In this document: positions 55,605 to 64,000 of the stretch, piece by piece
Numbering within the stretch: position 1 is the first letter of the stretch
How the letters are laid out: every line of letters begins with the position of its first letter
Assembly (NCBI RefSeq): GCF_030269925.1
Contig: NC_085131.1
Span: 6,247,501 to 6,311,500 of the forward strand
DNA: 64,000 nt
DNA from: Bombyx mori
Lineage: Eukaryota; Arthropoda; Insecta; Lepidoptera; Bombycidae
Direction: 5' to 3'
The notes under the pieces: generated by a model
What the model was told of the DNA's origin: nothing
Seen by the model: the letters and a program-made list of their open reading frames with translations, nothing else
Databases searched by the model: none
Translations under genes and position numbers: made by a program

Positions 55605-56042
55605 GTCGTCGTGGCCTAAAGAATAAAACGTTCGGTGCATTCGTGTTGAGCGATGGACCGGTGTTCGAATCCCAGGCGAGTACTAATTTTTCTAATGAAA
55701 TACGTACTCAAAAAATGCTCACGATTGACTTCCACGGTGAAGGAATAACATCGTGTAATAAAACTCAAACCTGCAAAATTATTATTTGCGTATTTACTGG
55801 TGGTGCGACCTCTTGTGAGTCCGAGCGGATAGGTACCACCACCCTGCCTATTTCTGCCGTGAAGCATGAAAGCGTTTCAGTTTGAAAGGTGGGGCAGCCG
55901 TTGTAACTACACTGAGACCTTAGAACTTATATCTCAAGGTGGGTGGCGCATTTACGTTGTAGATGTCTATGGGCTCCAATAACCACTTAATACCAGGTGA
56001 GCTGTGATCTCGGCCACCTATCTAAGTAATAAATAAAAAAAA
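55605..56042 (+). repeat. Bm1-type SINE, near full length
   Basis: The head GTCGTCGTGGCCTAAAGAAT leads to a B-box-like GTGTTCGAATCCC (55661-55673), so the 5' end is tRNA-related and would carry a polymerase III promoter. A middle segment (AATGAAATACGTACTC, GGAATAACATCGTGTAATAA) and then the body shared by all short copies follow, ending TCTAAGTAATAAATAAAAAA. At about 438 bp it is the only copy here that keeps the head. The open frames of 101 and 83 codons across it are not genes. Confidence 0.87.
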
Positions 56043-56699
56043 TCGACTCTTTTTTATTTTATTAAAAAAAAGGCCTTGTATCCCTTGGCTAACTGACGTG
56101 GATCTTTTCTTCTTTTTTTCAAGAACTGCTATATCTTGGCCTCTCGCCCGTTACTAGGTCATCATCGAGTTTTGGGACGCCCTGCATAAGCATACATATA
56201 TATTACTTTCAAGATTCGATTTGTTTCGTGTCATTGTATTCTTATTTTTAATATTTTGTACAGTACAAGAGGGAAATGAACAAGAAATAATAGGCACCGA
56301 TTGTTGAATATAAAACATCTTGTCTATCAAATTAAACTGGAAACAGATTCAAATGCCGAGAATCTCCTAACAAGTCCGTAGATATATCGTGCTTAAATTC
56401 GAGAGCACAGAATGCCCGCAGCAATTAAGATACGGTACAAAACTGAACACCAATCACGGAAACTCGTAATAAATAAACAAGAATTTCTCGTAATTACGTG
56501 CAACAGTATGGGCGTAGCGAGATCAGCTCTGGTACTTAACTTATAACGTTTAGCACTTTGCTCATTAACAATAAATTAATCATTGTTTGAGGCGTCTCTC
56601 ACGCCTCTAGCCACGCCTGCAGCGGAATCAGAATAGGTTTACTGTGTTATTATTTTGTGCAACACCGCTCGACTCGATTACAAGGTTTTCTATATCTTA
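56043..56699. other. AT-rich sequence, no feature recognised
   Basis: No frame, repeat end or motif that I can support. Confidence 0.4.
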
Positions 56700-56858
56700 T
56701 CTTATACCTTTAAACGAGAAATTCTTGTATATTAATATATATATAATCTGAATCTCGGAAACGGCTCCAACGATTTTCATAAAATTTAGTATACAGGGAA
56801 TTTCGGGGGCGATAAATCGATCTAGCTACGATTTATTTTCAGAAATATTATATGATTA
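56700..56858 (+). mobile_element. duplicated head of a Helitron, family H3
   Basis: TCTTATACCTTTAAACGAGA opens about 150 bp that match the first part of the adjoining element (GAATCTCGGAAACGGCTCC, GGGGGCGATAAATCGATC). It breaks off after TTTATTTTCAGAAATATTA, without a 3' end. Confidence 0.7.
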
Positions 56859-57155
56859 TCTTATACCTTTAAACGAGCAATTCTTGTATATTAAATCTGA
56901 ATCTCGGAAACGGCTCCAACGATTTTCATAAAATTTATTATACAGGGGATTTCGGGGGCGATAAATCGATCTAGCTACGATTTATTTTCAGAACATGTTG
57001 TTTTATTCGTATTTTCAATAATCAACTCTTCCCGACATCTATTGGCGAATAATAATACTATTTTTCTTAATTGAGGGCAACTAACCGCTTTAAAGACACA
57101 TTAAGATGGCAAAAGCAAGAAGAAAAAAACCGAGCATAGCTCGGTCATCATCTAG
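56859..57155 (+). mobile_element. non-autonomous Helitron, family H3, complete
   Basis: It starts TCTTATACCTTTAAACGAGC after an A. It ends with a 7-bp stem and 3-base loop (ACCGAGC-ATA-GCTCGGT, 57129-57145), CATCAT, then CTAG before a T. These are textbook Helitron ends. It is related to 4673-5100. Confidence 0.82.
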
Positions 57156-58474
57156 TGATTGTAAAGATTGTAAATGTTAATTATGTACAAAAGTCTGATT
57201 GGGTACTCATTCATGTAAAAGATCTGTTTTTCTCGAATTTGAAATGAGTGGAAATGGAATTATATCAATTCGCGGTATAGAAAATATGGCGGGCCGCTTT
57301 TTATTCTATCCTCATTTTCATGCGAACGTTTTGGTAATTGGCGTAAAAGTTCCACCAAGCAATGCTTTTAGACTCTCGATACTAAAAGCTAAAGTTGACC
57401 TATCGTACAGATTGACGTGACTTCGTTTGTCGACGTCAAAGGGCAAAAACTGCCTTTTGTCCCTTCGCAGGAGGAATCTAATTTTTGCTTCAGTTTTATT
57501 GAGTGTTAGGGATGTACCGGCCAGACACTTTTTTAAGTTTTATTTCCACTAAACACAATTAGGTATTAATTATTATTTTTTGGTTCTTTATTTATTATTC
57601 AACACAAAATAGGTTTGTGTAAACGAGAATTAATAGTACTTTTAATATTTCTGGACAAAATGGGAAAGAGATAGAGTGAGAAAAAAAGAGAAGGAAAGCT
57701 TAGGATGATCCAGCCTAAATTACTTGGTGTAAAATTTATTGTAGTTATGTGGGAATAATATCCAGAACGTAGGCGACCAGCAATTCTATATTTTATTCGG
57801 GTTTCATTTCTATAATATACTTTCATGAAGCTATCGTTGAAGTGAAACTCATTAACGATTTCTTGATCTATGCAGCTGTTCTTTATTCGGCTGGGGTTGT
57901 CAAGTGGCTAATATAATAATTAATATGTGAGTTTTAGGGAAGGTTTCGCCTTTTACAATAACAATTATGATTATATAACCAAATAGAAAGTGTGAATGTT
58001 AGTAAAAAAAATTAAGCTGTAATAGTGATAACACAGTTTTGGCAGCCCTAGCATCCAACGTTCAAAGCTCGGTCACAGACTAATTTAGTTACAGGCTTTT
58101 AATTACAGTCGAGCTTTTTAAAACTTGTTCAAACAATGCCTTTAGTGGCGAGTAGCTTTTCAATTTCATTATTTCCTAAATTACATTGATGGTTAATTGC
58201 GTTTTTGAGTACCCATTTCCTAGACAGGGAGCATTCTCCCAATAGAGAAATTATTGAAAGTTGTTTATGTGTTAGTTATTTTTAATTATTTTGCTACTTA
58301 ATGAAACTAACTTGGATAGGACACACGGTGTAATAGTATCAGAACAATTATCGATTACGTCAGTATTCCATGCTAAGAATTATGCCAGTGCTTCTAAGGA
58401 AACCTGTACCAAGAAATCATATACTCCGAACCTAGTGTTCCAGTTGGGAGGCTATGTCAGCTTTATACTCGTAT
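57156..58474. other. unique sequence, no gene recognised
   Basis: Frames at 57199-57420 (+), 57599-57826 (-) and 58291-58476 (+) have no domain or similarity that I recognise. Confidence 0.35.
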
Positions 58475-58530
58475 AATGCAATTGAGACATCGGCCTCATG
58501 TCTCAAGGTACTTTTGATGAATATGGACTT
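58475..58530 (+). repeat. short Bm1-like fragment
   Basis: TATAATGCAATTGAGACATC and GGCCTCATGTCTCAAGG resemble the centre of diverged Bm1 copies. The piece is too short for a firm call. Confidence 0.35.
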
Positions 58531-58680
58531 CTCTGCTTTTCCAAAAGCTTGAGTGGCAGAGGTCTTTAAATAATAGTCATATATGCTTTACAACGTACTA
58601 AAGTAACTTATATCACCTGAGAAACGGTTGTATGTTAGTAAGTTAATTTAATAATTTATGTATCGACGTTGAAAGCCTAG

Positions 58681-58873
58681 CTACTGAGTTCCTCGCCGGA
58701 TCTTCTCAGTGGGTCGCATGTCCGTTCCGTTAGTAGATTAAGCGGAGTACTACTTTGTTAGGGCAGATGCTAGCAAACTTCTTCAGGCTGAGCCCCGTGA
58801 CCTGGACCAAAGAAAGGTCATGGTGAACCTAGTATAGTCCCTCGAGGCTACCAGCTTAAAGGTAGGAAAAAAA
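58681..58873 (+). repeat. LINE-B unit, diverged
   Basis: CTACTGAGTTCCTCGCCGGA, CTTCTCAGTGGGTCGC, AGGCTGAGCCCCGTGA and GGTAGGAAAAAAACTT, with a short insertion near GACCTGGACC. Confidence 0.75.
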
Positions 58874-59059
58874 CTTTCAAGCTATCAGCACCGTCAGCGA
58901 TTTTCATATAATTACTAGGTACAAGTATTTGTAGGTTTTTATGATGTTATTAATATGTTTTTGCTATGACAAGTTTCAAGGACGATCAAAAGTCACAAAA
59001 CACAGTCGTTTTCTGACCCTAGGATTATGAATTTTCTTTATGATTTGAAGACGACTGGT

Positions 59060-59243
59060 AAAGCAATGCGCTGGTCCGACCAAATCCACACCACTATGGA
59101 TAGCACAGTCTACGATGCCATGCACAGCGCCGAGAACAGAGGAAGATAGCGAAACATTAGCCAGAGAAAAATAATGGGAGGAGATGGTCACGACCCTTGG
59201 ACATGAGGAATGCGAGTCAAGGAAGAGGTAGTAAAGCACTGCT
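59060..59243 (+). pseudogene. LINE reverse transcriptase C-terminal remnant
   Basis: The + frame from 59060 reads KAMRWSDQIHTTMDSTVYDA, then MHSAENRGR, a TAG where Trp is expected, and RNISQRKIMGGDGHDPWT before TGA. The R-W-S-D-Q block, the A-x-N/D-R-x-x-W-R block and the G-H-D-P tail are the typical last 60 residues of a common lepidopteran LINE. The Trp-to-stop change and the loss of everything upstream make it a pseudogene. Related sequence reaches back to about 58975. The minus frame of 87 codons opposite it is not a gene. Confidence 0.72.
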
Positions 59244-59297
59244 TATCCTGCTACTGACTGATATATAGGGGATTTCAATTATAAAAAAAACTGTTTT

Positions 59298-59550
59298 AAT
59301 TTTTTTTTTTTTTATTGTTTAGGTGGATGGACGAGCTCACAGCCCACCCGGCGTTAAGTGGTTACTGGAGCCCATAGATATCTACAACGTAAATGCGCCA
59401 CCTACCTTGAGATATAAGTTCCAAGGTCTCAAGTATCGTTACAACGGCTACTCCACCCTTCAAACCGAAACGCATTACTGCTTCACGGCAGAAATAGACG
59501 GGGTAGTGGTACCTACCCGTGCGGACTTACAAGAGGTTCGACCACCAGTA
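59298..59550 (-). repeat. Bm1-type SINE, short form
   Basis: From a run of about 15 T and TATTGTTTAGGTGG to CCACCAGTA. Close to consensus. A + frame of 81 codons runs through it (59323-59568) and is not a gene. Confidence 0.87.
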
Positions 59551-59698
59551 AAAGCCAGCAAGTTGTAGTATGTGTAGCGTTTGTGAAGCTGGAAAAGCGG
59601 AACTTTCACAATAACGGAAACAGGGTGCTATTTGCGTGTGTGCATTTGTATGTTTATGGTAGAAACTTGTTGCCCTGTTTGTGGGTGTGTGTGTAAGG

Positions 59699-59810
59699 AT
59701 CAGTGGCCGGCGCGCGCGCACCTGCCGCGAGGTTCCCACGCCTCGCGTCCCGCACCCCGTGCCCCTCCCGCCACGCTGTGACGTCACAGAGTCAGAAACA
59801 ACGGTCCGCG
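59699..59810. promoter_or_regulatory. GC-rich patch with palindromic CRE, candidate promoter
   Basis: The patch begins at a GTGTGTGTGT run and includes GGCCGGCGCGCGCGCACC, CCCGCACCCCGTGCCCCTCC and the 14-bp palindrome CTGTGACGTCACAG (59776-59789), which contains the full cAMP-response element TGACGTCA. No repeat similarity; a short Bm1 ends 150 bp upstream. Frames of 61 and 86 codons cross it without recognisable similarity. Confidence 0.3.
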
Positions 59811-60335
59811 AACTGAATTTTGTTTTTGTTTTTACTCCTAAGTTAATATTATCTCTGTTTAATTAATTGTTGGAAAAATTTCTATTTTATAAAATGTGCA
59901 CGTGTAATAACCGTGATAGGGTACCTACATACACCGCACTCAGATTGTTGAAAAAAGATAATCAGTGTGTGCTTAAAACATTGATATAAATATTCTTCTC
60001 TCTGGTTTAAAATAAATCGACTTCAAATTCAGAATTAAAATATTATTTCTAAATTCTTCTATTCTAATTTTGGCTCTGATTACATTAATTTCAAACATAC
60101 CATATTTTCTCATTAAATCTACACTATAATAAGATTTTGTTACGGTAAAAAGTATTATATACACAGCTATGATTCTGATCTCAAACTGGGATTTCTTTCA
60201 TGGGGTTTCCTGCCTAATTAACTAGTTGCAGGTGTTATTAAAACCTATAGATTAAGTGTATGTATTATCTATGACTTAAAGATTATTAACTTTAACATTA
60301 ATGTTGTAGTAAATTATGTTAAAACAAAGCTGACA
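59811..60335. other. AT-rich sequence, no feature recognised
   Basis: No frame, repeat end or motif that I can support. Confidence 0.4.
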
Positions 60336-60340
60336 AATAC

Positions 60341-60464
60341 GCCATCTAGTGTTACATATCAAAACTAAAATAAAACTATACTGCCATCTGTTAGTTAACT
60401 TACAAACTACGCTGCAAGCCACCCGACGAAATATTTGAGTCATGTTAACACAGATGGCGCTAGG
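60341..60464. promoter_or_regulatory. cluster of three CTCF-like GCCATCT/AGATGGC motifs
   Basis: ACTAGATGGCGTA (minus, ending near 60339), AACAGATGGCAG (minus, 60380-60391) and CAGATGGCGCTAGG (plus, 60451-60464) fall within 125 bp. The last is close to the insect CTCF core. Such words also occur in repeats, for example in the Helitron at 4673-5100. Confidence 0.2.
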
Positions 60465-61248
60465 AACTAAAGCTCAAAGCTTGCGTGGGCGCCGGTTTGG
60501 GTTCTTTGTTCTATTTTATTATATTGTATAATTTATCCCGTTCTTTAAATTACGGATCGAGATTCAACTTCCATTGGAAATTGTTGTGTGTTAGTAACGT
60601 TTTTATAAACAATTCTGAGACTAAATTTTAATAGTCGTCAACCAACTTAATACTAACCAATGATTTTAGAAACGTTAAAATTTGTTAAATAATAAAAGAC
60701 CACGTTAACGCGAGATTTATTCGAAAAAAATTTCAACAACCTTTGTGTGTATTCGCTGTATGGTTTTAGTGGATGTTTTTATGTAAGTACTGGTATCGAT
60801 AAAACACGATTTAATGAACAATAATTGTACATTCTGAAAATTAGAGTTATTACAAAAGGTAAATGTTATGCTAATCTCCGGTAGAGATGGGGGACGCCAT
60901 TTTTTTCCTTTCTTGTGTTATTTAAGTATTATATACTCTAAAGACACTTTTGAATGTACGATCGAAGTCATTGCAGCAATATAAGTTTTAAGCATTTAAA
61001 AATATCCATATTTGCGATAAATCTCTACACCTGTAAACTCTGTGCAGCAAGGATGCATATGAAAAGACCATGGCAAGGTATCTTTATGAGATTACAGTGA
61101 AGTTAATCATGTTCACGAGGTTCAACGAGAGCTTTCATTCGTACCTAGTCGATTTTACGTAACCCTCGCTTGAAAAAACAGATAAAACATGAATAAAAAT
61201 TATCGGACTTCAGGTATACCTACTTATTAATAAAGTATTTAAAAAAAA
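60465..61248. other. AT-rich sequence, no feature recognised
   Basis: Another GACGCCAT core lies near 60893. No gene recognised. Confidence 0.4.
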
Positions 61249-61590
61249 ACTACCTATTCCCAGCTAGCCTAAGGGGCTATTCTAGGCACACACGGACAGA
61301 TAGGTGAGTTCACGGGCGCAACTCGAGAGAACTTGCTAACACTAGCCCTAGCAAGAGCAGAATCTACCACCGGATCAGAATCGCGACCGACAGAAGATCC
61401 GGCGAGAAACTCAGTGGGTTGTGTCTATGGGTTAGTTCACCCGTCGAACTCTTTTCCGTAATCGACGAGGGCGGTGACCGTCCTAGCCTAGAAGCCTAAA
61501 ATCACCGAGAGGGGATCCCGGGGATTCGACAAATCATGTTTCGGGAGACGGCGGCTTTGCGTTGCCCCGTCGCCTGGGTCGGATATCCAT
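61249..61590 (-). mobile_element. longer LINE-B fragment
   Basis: Bases 61253-61421 are the usual unit (CTAGCCTAAGGGGCTATTCT ... GAGAAACTCAGTGGGTT). Unlike other copies it continues upstream in the element's own direction for about 170 bp (GTGTCTATGGGTTAGTTCAC, GACGAGGGCGGTGACCG, GGGATCCCGGGGATTCG), so it shows what lies 5' of the common boundary. Confidence 0.7.
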
Positions 61591-61870
61591 TTTCTTGTAA
61601 ATTTAGTAAAATTTAATGTAGGCAATATACTACGCTTAGTGAAATAGATTATGCTAAGCTTCTAATTGGTTCTTCTTTTTATGAATCGCAATTGGCTTCT
61701 TGCAATACCATTTACATACATATTCTGTTATATGAAAAATGATATGGAGCGGAGAGAAGCTGATTTTTTCAAGATTGTAATCAGTTGGGATGAATTTGAA
61801 TGAATGAGATAAGATGAAATAAAGTCTCAATAAAATGGTGGCTATTTACTGAGATTTCAATAGACTTTTT
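61591..61870. other. AT-rich spacer
   Basis: Nothing recognised. Confidence 0.4.
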
Positions 61871-62066
61871 GGTGGTAGGACCTCTTGTGAGTCCGCCCTT
61901 GCCTATTTCTGCCGTGAAACAGTAATGCGTTTCGGTTTGAAAGGTGGGGCAGCCGTTGTAACTATACTGAGACCTTAGAACTCTTAACTCAAGGTGGGTG
62001 ACGCATTTACGTTATAGATGTCTATGGGCTCCATAAGCTATGAAAAGCTAAGCAATGAAAAAAAAA
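61871..62066 (+). repeat. Bm1-type SINE, short form with two deletions
   Basis: It starts GGTGGTAGGACCTCTTGTGA. The GGGTAGGTACCACCACC block is missing after GAGTCCGCC, and the segment between GGGCTCCA and AAGCAATGAAAAAAAAA is shortened. Confidence 0.8.
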
Positions 62067-64000
62067 CCAAATCGAGTCGTTTTGTTTGTTTGCTTACGTT
62101 AATAGGTGTTAAAAGCTTAATAAGAAACAATTGTCATGCGTTTGATATTAAAACAAAATAAAACAATTCACACAACTTAGGTCTACGCGTTCCTAAAGCG
62201 CCAAAAAGTCTTCTAAATGGTCTAGAAGTCTTCTAATCTATCTGTTGTCTAATTCAGTTTTATTTTTGTGAAAACCTTACTTCTTTTGGCCTTAAGGAGC
62301 ACTTGGGAAAAAAATTTAAAATATGATCAATAAAGCCATTTGTTAGATAAGAGTGTTGTAAATGAAACATTGAGAAACAGGTTTTGAATATGGCGTCCAT
62401 TACATTAATTTTATTTTTAACCATTTTGTCGAGAGTATGAGAACCTATATAATTAATAACCCATAAACATGCAGATTATTAACGAGTTTATTCTTAAATT
62501 TTCTATTTTTCGTTTCATTTTTTTTTCTTTCTCACGTCAGTGGGCTCATAACATATTTCAAAACTTTGATGTTTTTGTTATTGTTTACACATTCAACTTA
62601 TTTCTATAAATCTATGCTTTTTAATAGAATTTTTCAATTATTCTCAAAAATGAAATCATACAAAGTTTATTTCAACTTTAATATGTGTTAAAGCCAATTT
62701 AATAATATCTTAATTTTACTCTTGAAAACATAAGTTAGTTAATGTGAAATCCAGTTCTTTTTCGACGCAATTTATTAATTATTGATTCGTTAATTTATGA
62801 GTTTCGCTAATAAAACTCGCCACGATTAACTATAAAGAAATATTAAGCCGTAATCTTTTCATTGTTATTTTCATTACATTAATTGTTGGTTTGTTAAGAA
62901 GAGAATGTATTTTAGGCGAGTAAGCATGCATGGCAGTAATTTGCCACAAGTTGGCAACATTTCAAACGTATCTGGTATATCATAACGAGTCGGCAATGGA
63001 TTTATTACGATCATAAATCATATAATAAGGTACAAACTTCGCAAATAATGTAGAATTTATTATACAAGAGGCCTCAAGATGCTAAGATCTTCGGGGCTTT
63101 AAAGCTGGACTGATTATAAGCAAACGCATAACCGTTTTCACTTTAACATTTTTATTTTGAGGAAAACAACGTGGACGTTTTAAAATAGAATACGGAAATC
63201 ATTATGGAAAAGTCATCGAACTCAAATCAAGTATGTTGCTCAAATCAAGCCTGACTGCTTTGGAGATAATTATCCGATAGGACTTTCCTTTTAAGGTAAA
63301 GCAATACCTGAATATAGATTCGAATGGCGGCCGTATGGGTTTCTGAACTTCTAACAAACGCTACGTCTGTATCTTTATCGTATATTTAACGAATTATAAT
63401 ATTGTGCATGGTGTCAAAGTATATTTGTATGCAAACTATACACCAGGAGTCGAGTGCAGGTGACGAACAGGCCATTTAAATGCGTATGAGTCGAGAACTA
63501 CGTGACACGAATGATATATAAAATGTTCTGATAGTAATAATCTTATAGGTAAAATTAATAAAGGTACTTTTATACCTGCTGTTAGCGTACTCTGACCCTG
63601 AATATAATGTAATACGAGTACGTTACCCGGGAAACTGATTACGTATTTGCTGTTTGTTTTTAAAACTGGCAACAGAGAAAAGAACATTATCGATAAGCAT
63701 TTTTAATCTACAATTTCTATTTTTGAAAACAAAAAAAAAGATAGTATTTGAAAAATGATTATCTATGCTTGTCAATACGTTTCATAGAGGCGAACTGCTT
63801 TCAAAGATAAAAGGAGGTTGTGCTGGTAAATTGTTGATTTCAGTTCAGACGATGACAAATAGTTTTATGTAAAAAAAAAGAAATAAGTAAATATGACTTT
63901 AATTACACTAATTATGTTCTTGTTTTGCGTAACTGAAAAATACTACCGAAGTATTAAATGAAAACACTGATAAATAAAAAAAAATGACAGAACATTTGTT
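62067..64000. other. AT-rich end of the window, no feature recognised
   Basis: About 1.9 kb without a repeat end, GC patch or frame that I can support. The minus frame at 63436-63687 has no recognisable similarity. Confidence 0.45.

Noticed and set aside
59323..59568. Plus frame of 81 codons in the 59.3-59.6 kb region
   Set aside because: It runs through a Bm1 copy on the antisense side; similar frames arise in other copies, for example at 55580-55885.
1..64000. CRISPR arrays, bacterial operons, ribosomal RNA genes
   Set aside because: No regularly spaced repeats, no runs of close coding frames with Shine-Dalgarno sites, and no rRNA-like sequence; composition and repeats are those of an insect genome.
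1..64000. Assignment to a named developmental gene locus
   Set aside because: Motif-rich patches and splice-like sites suggest a long intron or regulatory desert, but no exon identifies a gene, so any name would be a guess.

Overview
The window is AT-rich eukaryotic DNA that I read as lepidopteran, most likely silkworm (Bombyx). The main reason is the repeat content: many copies of a tRNA-headed SINE with the structure I know as Bm1, several 3' pieces of non-LTR retrotransposons (one family resembling BMC1), a separate tRNA-derived SINE, and Helitron-like elements of the insect type. The species and family names come from memory and could not be checked by a search.

I found no protein-coding exon that I recognise. 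Every open reading frame is short (133 codons at most), several lack an ATG, and many lie inside repeats. The only protein homology I can defend is to the C-terminal ends of LINE reverse transcriptases, all of them broken. The window is therefore most simply a gene desert or the inside of one or more very long introns.

Layout. 0-8 kb: a LINE tail, a tRNA SINE, Bm1 copies and a Helitron among AT-rich unique DNA, with small GC-rich patches near 2.1, 4.55 and 7.05 kb. 8-19 kb: a Helitron, Bm1 and LINE fragments, and the broadest GC-rich block of the window (12.49-13.25 kb), followed by the longest open frame (13.46-13.87 kb). 19-31 kb: Helitrons of three families, old and young Bm1 copies, a short ATG-initiated frame in a GC-rich patch at 23.2 kb, and a LINE fragment nested in an old Bm1 with a clear target-site duplication. 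31-44 kb: two copies of an inverted-repeat element, three joined 3'/5' splice-site motifs that resemble recursive splice sites (33.27, 35.50, and 36.09 kb on the minus strand), a possible terminal exon at 40.92 kb, and a symmetric POU/homeodomain-like dyad at 40.5 kb. 44-58 kb: a fold-back element in two forms, a GC patch with a YY1/Pho-like motif and a tiny open frame at 50.3 kb, a second Helitron of the 8 kb family, the only near full-length Bm1 (55.6-56.04 kb), and a Helitron with a duplicated head. 58-64 kb: LINE remnants, a Bm1 beside a GC-rich patch with a palindromic CRE (59.7-59.8 kb), a cluster of CTCF-like motifs at 60.4 kb, and a plain AT-rich end.

Nothing here amounts to a demonstrated new system. 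The most useful leads are the Helitron pair whose 3' hairpins differ in sequence but keep perfect symmetry, the shared 5' boundaries of the short Bm1 and LINE-B copies, the recursive-splice-site candidates, and the small motif-rich GC patches that may be promoters or conserved elements.
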